A stretch of 17,412 bases of DNA from Muribaculum sp. (GCA_023663505.1 JAMPHH010000064.1:1-17412), one strand, 5' to 3'. Shown: positions 1 through 6,420, counted from the stretch's first letter. Program-made: numbers and translations. Notes: a model not told the origin generated them from the sequence alone.

Positions 1-11
1 ATGCCGATGTC

Positions 12-71
12 ACCTATTTTCGTGAAAATCGGTCTAGATTGATGCGTTTATCCTAATGGACAACGGATAAA
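12..71. promoter_or_regulatory. Two inverted repeats upstream of the left-end promoter
   Basis: Two palindromes lie just upstream of the promoter at 75-103. The first, 12-33, pairs ACC-ATTTTC with GAAAAT-GGT around a GT centre with one mismatch. The second pairs TTTATCC (47-53) with GGATAAA (65-71). They could be operator sites or the end of an upstream unit; neither carries a T-tract, so they are unlikely to be intrinsic terminators. Confidence 0.25.
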
Positions 72-74
72 GGC

Positions 75-103
75 TTTACAGTTTCTCATAAAACCGCTAT
101 AAT
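75..103 (+). promoter_or_regulatory. Sigma-A promoter of the 60-aa gene
   Basis: TTTACA (75-80), a 17-nt spacer and a perfect TATAAT (98-103) form a near-consensus vegetative promoter. The expected start near 110 leaves about 40 nt of leader before the ATG at 149. Confidence 0.75.
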
Positions 104-148
104 ATGAATATAGCAGCATAAACATTATTAGAAAGAGGCGGTGAAAGG

Positions 149-331
149 ATGGTAACAGATATGAATTTGGAAGAACAAAAAGAAGTCGCCATTGATAGAT
201 ATGTAGATTTAATGAGAATTAAAGCGCATGAAACGGGTGAGAACAAAGAGCTTGATTATCAAATCAAAATTGCAAAAGTAAAGTTATCAAGCTTTGGCAT
301 TGATTATTCTGACCTTGAATTTATTTCGTGA
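149..331 (+). CDS. Small soluble hypothetical protein (60 aa)
   Basis: I do not recognise the family. The predicted protein is 60 residues, charged and mainly helical (NLEEQKEVAIDRYVDLM near the N-terminus), with no membrane segment, signal peptide or cysteine. It is supported as a real gene by the promoter at 75-103 and by a purine-rich AGAGGCGG ribosome site about 8 nt before the ATG at 149. A second in-frame ATG at 161 is possible but worse placed. It stands alone, AT-rich like the rest of 1-738 and unlike the GC-richer genes from 739 on, which suggests accessory DNA. It lies just upstream of the putative antisense RNA promoter at 359-387; whether it belongs to that module is unknown. Confidence 0.6.
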   Translation: MVTDMNLEEQKEVAIDRYVDLMRIKAHETGENKELDYQIKIAKVKLSSFGIDYSDLEFIS

Positions 332-342
332 ATTTATTTCGT
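317..342 (+). repeat. 13-nt tandem duplication across a stop codon
   Basis: GAATTTATTTCGT occurs at 317-329 and again at 330-342, followed by a partial third GAATTT. The TGA stop of the 60-aa gene sits at the junction (329-331), so the second copy is non-coding. It looks like a recent slippage duplication. Confidence 0.85.
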
Positions 343-358
343 GAATTTGAAATTTCTC

Positions 359-387
359 TTGAAAATTGCTCTGATACGTATTATAAT
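359..387 (+). promoter_or_regulatory. Promoter of the putative antitoxin RNA
   Basis: TTGAAA (359-364), exactly 17 nt, then TATAAT (382-387). The start is predicted near 394. No credible open reading frame follows before the terminator at 444-490, so the product is expected to be a short untranslated RNA. Confidence 0.75.
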
Positions 388-398
388 CAATAAAGAAA

Positions 399-425
399 GC
401 GTCCGTAAAGCAAACGGTTCGCCTC
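399..425 (+). repeat. Left copy of inverted leader motif
   Basis: This segment begins GCGTCC and ends CGGTTCG-C-CTC. A close inverted copy is at 664-692. Each copy lies at the very 5' end of one of the two predicted convergent transcripts, so both RNAs would begin with nearly the same sequence. Confidence 0.55.
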
Positions 426-443
426 AATTAATAGTTGCAATTT

Positions 444-490
444 ATCGAAAAAGCAACCTCAACTTTGGTCGGTGCGGTTGCTTTTTCGAT
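444..490. terminator. Bidirectional terminator, 15-bp perfect stem
   Basis: ATCGAAAAAGCAACC (444-458) pairs perfectly with GGTTGCTTTTTCGAT (476-490) across a 17-nt loop. The stem carries an A-tract and a T-tract, so it can end transcription in both directions. The stop codon of the minus-strand peptide gene (459-461) lies at the edge of the loop. Confidence 0.85.
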
Positions 491-581
491 GCTTAAATCT
501 ATCCATCAAGTCAATTGCTTTCACGATAGTACTGGCTCCAGTAACTATCATTCCGGCAATCTTGAGAATCGTATCCAACAT
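459..581 (-). CDS. Putative small hydrophobic type I toxin peptide (40 aa)
   Basis: Reading minus from ATG 581 gives a 40-residue peptide: a hydrophobic stretch at about residues 5-25 (ILKIAGMIVTGAST is its core), then DRFKHRKSNR and a short polar tail. A single membrane-spanning or amphipathic helix with a basic tail is typical of Firmicute type I toxins that act at the membrane. The gene has a consensus promoter (699-727), a structured leader and a convergent antisense RNA sharing its terminator. The oddity is the start: the excellent ribosome site GGAGGTGA (618-625) is placed for an ATG at 613 that reads in a different frame, while ATG 581 has only a weak, distant AGAGG. One extra nucleotide would join the frames into a 51-residue peptide. 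It may be a decayed gene, a frameshifted gene or a weakly initiated one. Family membership is not established. Confidence 0.5.
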   Translation of the reverse strand: MLDTILKIAGMIVTGASTIVKAIDLMDRFKHRKSNRTDQS

Positions 582-613
582 CTCAAAGAAATATCCTCTT
601 TCGTATTTTCCAT
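548..613 (-). CDS. 21-aa ORF behind a strong ribosome site, overlapping the toxin frame
   Basis: GGAGGTGA (618-625) lies 7 nt before ATG 613, ideal spacing. The frame gives MENTKEDIS, then an unconvincing tail, and stops after 21 codons at 548. It overlaps the 40-aa toxin frame, whose ATG lies 32 nt downstream. A -1 shift after codon 9, or one extra T in the run near 585, would fuse MENTKEDIS to the hydrophobic peptide. It is either a short leader frame or the true N-terminus of a toxin that has lost a base. Confidence 0.4.
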   Translation of the reverse strand: MENTKEDISLRCWIRFSRLPE

Positions 614-639
614 TAAATCACCTCCGTTGATTCTTGAAG

Positions 640-666
640 CTCTCGTATGTAATCATACGGCAAGAG
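640..666 (-). promoter_or_regulatory. Hairpin in the toxin mRNA leader
   Basis: CGTATG (644-649) pairs with CATACG (654-659) around a 4-nt loop, extended by CTCT/AGAG (640-643 with 663-666). It lies in the predicted 5' leader about 15 nt before the ribosome site at 618-625 and could influence ribosome access or mRNA stability. Confidence 0.45.
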
Positions 667-692
667 ACGAACCGCTTACCCGTTTTGGACGC
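664..692 (-). repeat. Right copy of inverted leader motif
   Basis: Read on minus from 692 this starts GCGTCC and ends CGGTTCG-T-CTC, matching the plus-strand motif at 399-425. The predicted toxin mRNA start falls at about 692, the first base of the motif. Confidence 0.55.
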
Positions 693-698
693 ACTACT

Positions 699-727
699 AT
701 TATAGTATATATATAAAATATTGGCAA
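699..727 (-). promoter_or_regulatory. Promoter of the toxin mRNA
   Basis: On minus, TTGCCA (727-722), 17 nt, and a perfect TATAAT (704-699). The start near 692 gives an mRNA of roughly 245 nt ending at the shared terminator, with a leader of about 80 nt before ATG 613. Confidence 0.75.
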
Positions 728-738
728 GACTTGTTTTA

Positions 739-2250
739 TCATAAAATCACTTTTTGTAACAAATTCCTTTTGTAACAATCTGCCAATCCCTTCACCACCT
801 CCGTCATCCCCCCGGGGCGTTTCGCAGGGTTATCCTCCACGCAGCTCTCGATCAGCTCCTCCAGCCTATCAAGAGCCCCTTCTCTCATCAGTGCTCTATC
901 CCAATACCTCCTTCTCCCGCACCCATCTCCGACAAGCATAGCCGTCAGCACTCGCCCCAAGGCATAGATATCACTGTGGAATCCGCAAGTTCCCGCCGTC
1001 TCGCCAAGCTGCTCAGGCGCGGCATATCCCCTGCTGCCCGCCAGACTCCTACCCGCCTCGGACAGCGGGCAGGCGCAGCCCAAGTCCAAAAGCTTCACCC
1101 TGTCCCCGACCCCGATTCGGATATTCTCCGGCTTTAAGTCGCGGTAGAGCACGGGCTCAGGCGATTCATGCAGGTATTGCAGCCCGCCTGCAAGCTGTAT
1201 GGCAATCCGCACCGCCCGCCTCGCAGAGAGCGGTCCTCGGCGCAGCAAGTCGCTCAAATCCCTTCCCCGCACATGCTCCATTATCAATATAGAAATGTCA
1301 TCTTCCTCTATCCAGTCCAAGAATCGGGCAAACAGAGGGTGACTTAGCTTTCCCTGCAGCATTGCCTCCCGCCTTAAAACCTCCTGCTCCCGCACGCCGA
1401 TTGCCACCTTGCAGGCAGCTCTTTTACGAGTCCTTCGATGCTTCACCTGATATACATGTCCAAAGGCTCCCCTGCCTATAAGCTTCACCTTGGCATAGCC
1501 ATGCCGCCGCAAAATCCCTTCCAGTAGTTCATCGCGTCCCCCAAAGCCTGTCTCCTTGGTGAGTAGAAACGCCGTCGCCCTGTGCCCGATACCGCGGCGA
1601 CGCGCCTCCGCGGCAAGTTCGCGAAGCCTGCGCTCCACCTGTCCCTGCCCCGACAGCTCTCCCACCGCCAAGCATTCCCTGATCTGCTCCGCCGTAAAGC
1701 CTTCTAAAAACTCTTCATGGCACAGTAATACGCCGACCTCCGCCTCCAACGCCGTCCTCACGCACACCATACTCTCCGATGCAGCCGACAGTTTCCTGAG
1801 GTGATATCTGTCAAAGCCCCGATTAATCTGACAGACCGCCATCTCGCCACACCAAGCATAAAAGCATTCCTCACCCATGCAGAACAAGGCGGCATACCCA
1901 TTTTCCGTCTCCATTGCTCCAACGTCGCTCTCTATCTCCGACATCCACCGCCGAAAGCTCTCCGCCGCCTTGTCCACGCATCTCTCCGGCACCCCCTTCC
2001 CGCATAGCTTCAACGCCTGCCCATAGAACCACTCCCTGACGCGCACCCCAAACTCTGCTATTCTCCCTGCTCCTACCCTGTCCATTTCTCCAACAGCCCG
2101 CATATTTTCGGCTGCTCTCTCCTGCCCCGCGTCCCCCGCCACGGCATACAACAACACAATCGGCACCCTGTCCTTTTTTCGCACAGTCTTGCACACACCA
2201 GTCAAGTCCCCCTGCTCCTCCTGCCCAAAACACCCTGCTATCAATTCCAT
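739..2250 (-). CDS. PP2C-like / Hanks-type serine-threonine kinase fusion (503 aa)
   Basis: The C-terminal half (about residues 250-495) is a complete eukaryotic-type kinase: glycine loop GRGAFGHVY (259-267), catalytic lysine in AACK (K281), YRDLKPEN (369-376) with D371, DLG in place of DFG (389-391), AAPEQ (410-414), DIYALG and a closing RP. It should phosphorylate Ser/Thr on proteins in the cytoplasm; no membrane anchor or PASTA repeats are visible. The first 230 residues look like a PP2C phosphatase scaffold (GYAALFCMGEECFYAWCGEMAVCQ; LLCHEEFLEGF; RRRGIGHRATAFLL), but the usual acidic metal-binding motifs are absent (AVAGDAGQERAA where DGxGG is expected), so it is probably not catalytic. 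AGGAG lies about 12 nt before the ATG. The gene is separated from rseP by a terminator and is probably its own unit. Kinase call is firm; the PP2C relation is from pattern only. Confidence 0.85.
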   Translation of the reverse strand: MELIAGCFGQEEQGDLTGVCKTVRKKDRVPIVLLYAVAGDAGQERAAENMRAVGEMDRVGAGRIAEFGVRVREWFYGQALKLCGKGVPERCVDKAAESFRRWMSEIESDVGAMETENGYAALFCMGEECFYAWCGEMAVCQINRGFDRYHLRKLSAASESMVCVRTALEAEVGVLLCHEEFLEGFTAEQIRECLAVGELSGQGQVERRLRELAAEARRRGIGHRATAFLLTKETGFGGRDELLEGILRRHGYAKVKLIGRGAFGHVYQVKHRRTRKRAACKVAIGVREQEVLRREAMLQGKLSHPLFARFLDWIEEDDISILIMEHVRGRDLSDLLRRGPLSARRAVRIAIQLAGGLQYLHESPEPVLYRDLKPENIRIGVGDRVKLLDLGCACPLSEAGRSLAGSRGYAAPEQLGETAGTCGFHSDIYALGRVLTAMLVGDGCGRRRYWDRALMREGALDRLEELIESCVEDNPAKRPGGMTEVVKGLADCYKRNLLQKVIL

Positions 2251-2341
2251 ATATTAACAACACTCCTTCCTAATAATAATATCAACTCCCCCGCCCAGTC
2301 ACAGCCGTCAGCGTCCCTTGGCTCTCTTAACTTTCCCTTGG

Positions 2342-2378
2342 AAAAATTCCCCCGTCCGGAGCCCCGCAGGCTCCGGAC
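2342..2378 (-). terminator. Terminator after rseP
   Basis: On minus, GTCCGGAGCC pairs with GGCTCCGGAC across a 5-nt loop (2354-2378), followed by GGGGGAATTTTT. It closes the pyrH-to-rseP block just after the rseP stop. Confidence 0.75.
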
Positions 2379-2394
2379 AGGCATCGACTTGCCC

Positions 2395-3453
2395 TTAGAT
2401 TCCAAATAGATTTGCCAGATCGTTAAAGAAAATTACCACCATCAATATCATAAAGAACATCAATCCGATAAAATGCACCATTCCCTCCTTCTCGGGCGGA
2501 ATCGGCTTCCCGCGTATGACCTCAAGCAGCAGAAACACCAGCCGTCCGCCGTCCAACGCCGGAATCGGCAATAAATTGATGATTCCCAGATTCACCGTGA
2601 GCATCAGGGTGATATTCATCATATTCACTAACACGTCCTTCCAACCGTATGCCTTTGCCTGCTCATAGGTCTGCCCCACCATATTGGCGATTCCCACTGG
2701 TCCCGCCACGTCCTTCCTGCTGACCTGTCCCGAGAGCAGCATTCCAAGGCTCTTGTAAGTGTTTTTCACATTATAGCGCATCTCGTACCACGCATATTTC
2801 AGTGGCTCCAGACCTTTCAGCTCGACATAATCCGCATTGGAGAAGCCCAGCATATATCTGCCGTTTTCCTCACTGTAACGGGGGGTGATGGTAGTGGTAT
2901 AGCGGCTGCCGTCCCTCTCGTAGACCAGCTCCACGTCCCCACCCTTATAGAGTGCATTGAACAGCAATATCTCCTCATAGAGACAGATTCTCTCGCCGTT
3001 TAAGGAGATAATGCGGTCGCCGTCCTGCAGCCCCGCTTCCATGGCGGCTCCGTCCTCCAGCACCTCCGTGGCGACAGGGTCTCGAATGACGATCATATTG
3101 ACCATCGCCAACGCGATGATAAAGCCCAATATAAAATTGAAAAAAGGTCCCGCCGCCACGGTGGAGATGCGTCTCCATACATTGGCATTGGGAAAAGCTC
3201 CCGGGCTCGGCTCCCCCTCCTTCTCGTTCAGACCGTCCTCGCCCTCGAACATACAGGCTCCCCCGATAGGAAAAAGCTTTAAGGAGTATTTGGTGTCCCC
3301 CTTTTGAAAAGCCAGAAGGGTCGGCCCCATCCCCACGGAGAACTCCACCACATGGATTCCACCCGCCTTCGCCAGCAGGAAATGCCCCAGCTCATGGGAA
3401 ATGACTACAATTCCAAATATAATAATAAACAAAATAATTGTTTCAATGTTCAT
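2395..3453 (-). CDS. rseP: Site-2 intramembrane zinc metalloprotease RseP/RasP (M50)
   Basis: This 352-residue membrane protein has the family's zinc-binding HELGH at residues 20-24 in the first membrane helix, a second membrane helix near 100-122, a single PDZ domain at about 120-200 (GLQDGDRIISLNGE), and the third zinc ligand in LLPIPALDGG (D301), followed by a C-terminal helix. Such proteases cut membrane-embedded anti-sigma factors, signal peptides and cell division proteins. A single PDZ domain is the Firmicute form; E. coli RseP has two. An AGAGGA site lies 7 nt before the ATG. It is the last gene of the block, 108 nt after dxr, and that gap shows no promoter or terminator I trust. The terminator at 2342-2378 follows. 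Confidence 0.95.
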   Translation of the reverse strand: MNIETIILFIIIFGIVVISHELGHFLLAKAGGIHVVEFSVGMGPTLLAFQKGDTKYSLKLFPIGGACMFEGEDGLNEKEGEPSPGAFPNANVWRRISTVAAGPFFNFILGFIIALAMVNMIVIRDPVATEVLEDGAAMEAGLQDGDRIISLNGERICLYEEILLFNALYKGGDVELVYERDGSRYTTTITPRYSEENGRYMLGFSNADYVELKGLEPLKYAWYEMRYNVKNTYKSLGMLLSGQVSRKDVAGPVGIANMVGQTYEQAKAYGWKDVLVNMMNITLMLTVNLGIINLLPIPALDGGRLVFLLLEVIRGKPIPPEKEGMVHFIGLMFFMILMVVIFFNDLANLFGI

Positions 3454-3561
3454 ATGTCAGTCCTCTGATTTAATTTCATCTGTTATTTTATGACAGTTCA
3501 GGCATCTGCACCCGCAAAAGGCTTGCATTCGCCAAATTGTGTTGAAAATTCATTCTGTGCA

Positions 3562-4743
3562 TTAACGTTGAGTCATGCCGTCTATCAAATCGCATGCCTC
3601 CTGCTCCGCCGCCAAGATCTGCTCCACGGAAGGGTTTTCAATCACATGATGCGCATTCATGCATTCCCCGATCAGCTCCGTGATCTCAGGATAGGCAATC
3701 TTCCTGTCGAGAAAAAGCCCCACAGCCCTCTCATTGGCCGCATTGTAGACAGTGGGCATGCTCCCCCCCGCCTTGGCAGCCTCGTAAGCCAGACGCAGAC
3801 CCACGAACACCTCGGTATCCGGCTTCTCAAAGGTAAGCTGCGCCAGCTCAAACAAATCCAATCTCCTGCCGTCCATGGGACGTCTGTCAGGGTAAAAGAG
3901 CGCATATTGTATGGGAAGCTTCATATCGGGCGTCCCAAGCTGCGCCATGACCGCGCCGTCCACATACTGCACCGCCGAGTGAATGATGCTCTGGGGATGC
4001 ACTACAACCTGTATACGGTCCAAGTCCACCCCAAAGAGCCATTTTGCCTCCATAACCTCCAGTCCCTTGTTGACCATGGTGGAGGAATCGATCGTGATCT
4101 TCCTGCCCATCGCCCAATTGGGGTGCTTTAGGGCGTCCTCGACCTGTATATCGGCAAGCTCCGCCCGTATTCTCCCCCTAAAGGGTCCTCCCGAGGCGGT
4201 CAGCAGGATCTTCTCAACCCTTTCCGCCGGCTCTCCGTTCAGGGATTGGAAGATAGCGCTGTGCTCGCTGTCCACGGGGAGAATCGCCACATGGCGTTCC
4301 TTTGCCAACGGCATAATGATATGTCCCGCGCACACCAAGGTCTCTTTATTGGCAAGCGCGATATCCTTGCCCGCCTCGATCGCCGCGATGGTAGGTCTGA
4401 TACCAATCATTCCCACAATCGCGGTCACTAATACCTCCACGCCCTCCAACACCGCGATTTCCAGAAGCCCCTCCATGCCGCAGACCACCCTTACGGACAG
4501 ATCCGCCACGCGCCCCCGCAGGTCGGCAGCCGCCTCCTCGCTCCACATGCCCGCCACAAGAGGGCGAAATTCCCTGATCTGCTCCTCCATCAGCTCCACA
4601 TTGCTCCCTGCCGCCAAGGCAAGCACCCGAAGCTCGGGATTGGCGCGCACGATCTCTAATGTCTGCGTGCCGATAGAGCCCGTGGAACCCAATATGGCTA
4701 TTTTCTTCTCTTGTTCCATCTTTTTTTCTATCTTCTTTTCCAT
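3562..4743 (-). CDS. dxr: 1-deoxy-D-xylulose 5-phosphate reductoisomerase
   Basis: This enzyme converts DXP to 2-C-methyl-D-erythritol 4-phosphate with NADPH, the committed step of the MEP isoprenoid route, and so feeds UppS encoded two genes upstream. Visible are the dinucleotide site GSTGSIG (19-25), ANKETLV, the metal and substrate motif PVDSEHSAIFQ, ASGGPFR, HPNWAMGRKITIDSSTMVNK and GTPDMKLPIQYALFYP. From ATG 4743 it has 393 residues, close to family size. The start is uncertain: the frame is open back to a GTG at 4824, and another ATG lies at 4719, right before the conserved KKIAILG. The good AGGAGG site at 4809-4814 serves a 16-codon leader frame instead, whose TAA lies 4 nt before ATG 4743, suggesting translational coupling. 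The N-terminus is a lysine-rich 12-nt repeat (KKME, KKIE, KKME). Confidence 0.93.
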   Translation of the reverse strand: MEKKIEKKMEQEKKIAILGSTGSIGTQTLEIVRANPELRVLALAAGSNVELMEEQIREFRPLVAGMWSEEAAADLRGRVADLSVRVVCGMEGLLEIAVLEGVEVLVTAIVGMIGIRPTIAAIEAGKDIALANKETLVCAGHIIMPLAKERHVAILPVDSEHSAIFQSLNGEPAERVEKILLTASGGPFRGRIRAELADIQVEDALKHPNWAMGRKITIDSSTMVNKGLEVMEAKWLFGVDLDRIQVVVHPQSIIHSAVQYVDGAVMAQLGTPDMKLPIQYALFYPDRRPMDGRRLDLFELAQLTFEKPDTEVFVGLRLAYEAAKAGGSMPTVYNAANERAVGLFLDRKIAYPEITELIGECMNAHHVIENPSVEQILAAEQEACDLIDGMTQR

Positions 4744-4747
4744 CTTC

Positions 4748-4798
4748 TTATCCGTCTGTTTTCCCATCATGCCTGCACAGCGGGCACAAACAATCCAT
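4748..4798 (-). CDS. 16-aa cysteine-containing leader ORF before dxr
   Basis: ATG 4798 follows AAAGGAGG by a 10-nt spacing and opens a 16-codon frame starting MDCLCPLCRHDGK, with three cysteines. Its TAA at 4748-4750 is 4 nt before ATG 4743 of dxr. It may be a small coupling or regulatory leader peptide, or a chance frame inside an N-terminally extended dxr reading from GTG 4824. No homologue is known to me. Confidence 0.3.
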   Translation of the reverse strand: MDCLCPLCRHDGKTDG

Positions 4799-4825
4799 GA
4801 GAAGAACGCCTCCTTTGGGCACACT

Positions 4826-5692
4826 TCACCCCAACATCAAAACCGCCAGAAAATACGTCATGGGCGCCGTGACGATCATGCTGTCAAAGCGGTCCATAAT
4901 GCCGCCATGTCCCGGGATCAGCTTGCCATAGTCCTTGATATTGTTGTTGCGCTTGATCGCCGACGCCGCCAGATCGCCCACCATGCTCATCACTGCACCC
5001 AAGGCGCATATCAACGCCAACGCGCCCACAGCGGCAACTTCCGTGTTCCCACTCGCAAGATACGCCCGCTCCACCACAAAACGCCCGTACAAACCGCCGA
5101 TCAGCGCCGCGCCCGCCACGCCTCCGATACACCCTTCCAAGGATTTCTTGGGGCTGAGCACGGGGAAAATCTTATGCTTCCCGATCAGGACGCCCACCAC
5201 GTAAGCGCAGGTATCGCATCCCCAAGAGCTGATCAATATCAACCATACTGCATAGAACCCGATCCCCGCGTACTGTCCCGACCCCATCTCCCTGGTCAGG
5301 AACACGAACGCCAGCATCACCGGCGCATATACAAAGGAGAAGAACGCCCCCAACACCTGATTGGCGTGAAATTTCGGGAAAGTCGCGACATAGACCAGCA
5401 TTTGCGCCATAAACACATACATGATGCATGCCAAGAGCAGCACAAAGCTCTTATGCTCTATCACAACGAGCCACGCCGACACGTAATAGGCGGCAATTCC
5501 CAAGAATCCGGCGACCTCCAAGGCGTTAAAGCCCTTTTCCTTCTTCGCGCAGCCCAGAGCCTTGGTCAACTCCCTGTACGCCACAAGGGAGATCAGGAAC
5601 AGTGGCGTTATCAGCCAGATATTTCCCAAGCTCATGGTACAGATTGCGATGACCAACAAAATAATTCCACTGATCAGTCTGGTCACAAACAT
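4826..5692 (-). CDS. cdsA: Phosphatidate cytidylyltransferase
   Basis: CdsA makes CDP-diacylglycerol from phosphatidic acid and CTP at the membrane, the branch point of phospholipid synthesis. The 288-residue protein is a chain of hydrophobic helices from the first residues (FVTRLISGIILLVIAIC) and carries the family motifs WGCDTCAYVVGVLIGKHK followed by PKKSLEG, and near the C-terminus the signature SAIKRNNNIKDYGKLIPGHG, then MDRFDS. The ribosome site GGAGGG lies in the last codons of uppS and the ATG follows the uppS stop by 2 nt, so the two are translationally coupled. It ends just before the dxr reading frame begins. Length is slightly above the usual 260-280. Confidence 0.95.
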   Translation of the reverse strand: MFVTRLISGIILLVIAICTMSLGNIWLITPLFLISLVAYRELTKALGCAKKEKGFNALEVAGFLGIAAYYVSAWLVVIEHKSFVLLLACIMYVFMAQMLVYVATFPKFHANQVLGAFFSFVYAPVMLAFVFLTREMGSGQYAGIGFYAVWLILISSWGCDTCAYVVGVLIGKHKIFPVLSPKKSLEGCIGGVAGAALIGGLYGRFVVERAYLASGNTEVAAVGALALICALGAVMSMVGDLAASAIKRNNNIKDYGKLIPGHGGIMDRFDSMIVTAPMTYFLAVLMLG

Positions 5693-5694
5693 TC

Positions 5695-6414
5695 TCAGCC
5701 CTCCTTTAATCCGCCGTACTTTCTATCCCTATGATTATATGCCCGCACAGCCTTGATCAATTCTTCTTTCGTAAAATCCGGCCATGCCACGGGCGTAAAA
5801 TAAAACTCCGTATATGCCAACTGCCAGAGCAGAAAGTTGGAAATACGCTGTTCGTTGCAGGTTCGTATCAGGAGGTCAGGGTCGGGAATCCCCGCCGTGT
5901 CGAGACACTCACTGATTGTCTCCTCGCTCACACTCTCCGGTGCGAGCTCTCCGGCAGCAATCCTCGCCTGCACCCTGCGCATGGCGCGCAGCAGCTCGTC
6001 ACGTCCGCCGTAATTGATCGCCACTTGGAAATGCAGTCCGTCATTGTCCTTCGTGGCGTCCTCCAGCTCGGCGATCCGCACCTGCAGATCCTCGTCCAGT
6101 CCGGTCTTGTCGCCTATGATACGCACACACATGCGGTTTTTCTCCGCTGTCTTGAGGCAGTTCTTCATATAATTGCGCAGCAGCTTCATCAGCGCGTCAA
6201 CCTCGTCCGCGGGGCGATTCCAATTCTCTGTGGAAAAGGCGTATACCGTCAAATATTGGATCCCCATCTTGTATGCCTCCTCGCAGATTACCTCCACGGT
6301 CTTGGCGCCCTCCGCGTGCCCGTAGTTGCGCGGCATCCCCTTCGCCTTCGCCCAGCGTCCGTTGCCGTCCAGAATGATTGCCACATGCCGCGGCATTGTC
6401 AAATTCTCGTCCAT
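5695..6414 (-). CDS. uppS: Isoprenyl (undecaprenyl) diphosphate synthase
   Basis: This cis-prenyltransferase elongates farnesyl diphosphate with isopentenyl diphosphate to the C55 lipid carrier of cell wall synthesis. It shows MPRHVAIILDGNGRWA with catalytic D16, GHAEGAKTV, YAFSTENWNRP and, near the C-terminus, DLLIRT-CNE-QRISNFLLWQ. The pair before the Mg-binding Glu is Cys-Asn where RTSGE or RTGGE is usual. From ATG 6414 the protein is 239 residues, normal size. The frame is open further upstream through ATG 6426 to a TTG at 6438, but those codons belong to the dispersed repeat 6421-6540, whose GGAAAGGC may provide the ribosome site. It lies between frr and cdsA, as usual in Firmicutes. Confidence 0.94.
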   Translation of the reverse strand: MDENLTMPRHVAIILDGNGRWAKAKGMPRNYGHAEGAKTVEVICEEAYKMGIQYLTVYAFSTENWNRPADEVDALMKLLRNYMKNCLKTAEKNRMCVRIIGDKTGLDEDLQVRIAELEDATKDNDGLHFQVAINYGGRDELLRAMRRVQARIAAGELAPESVSEETISECLDTAGIPDPDLLIRTCNEQRISNFLLWQLAYTEFYFTPVAWPDFTKEELIKAVRAYNHRDRKYGGLKEG

Positions 6415-6420
6415 ACCAGT

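Larger units (their letters stand above)
394..490 (+). ncRNA. Putative type I antitoxin RNA, convergent to the toxin mRNA
   Basis: A transcript of about 95 nt is predicted from the promoter at 359-387 to the hairpin terminator at 444-490. It has no ribosome site followed by a plausible short gene. Its 3' part is perfectly antisense to the last ten codons, stop and terminator of the minus-strand peptide gene at 459-581. Convergent promoters, a short RNA and a shared bidirectional terminator are the architecture known from TxpA/RatA- and Fst-type type I toxin-antitoxin loci. The role is inference from architecture; the RNA itself is predicted only. Confidence 0.55.

Noticed and set aside
435..716. 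93-codon plus-strand frame over the toxin locus
   Set aside because: It begins within the antisense RNA, has no ribosome site, crosses the terminator hairpin and reads through the opposite promoter; the minus-strand peptide with RBS and promoter explains the region better.
1871..2263. 130-codon minus frame overlapping the kinase start
   Set aside because: It has no recognisable domain and overlaps the start of the kinase gene in another frame.
3983..5734. 583-codon plus-strand frame
   Set aside because: It is antisense to dxr and cdsA, both unmistakable. Long shadow frames are expected opposite GC-rich genes.
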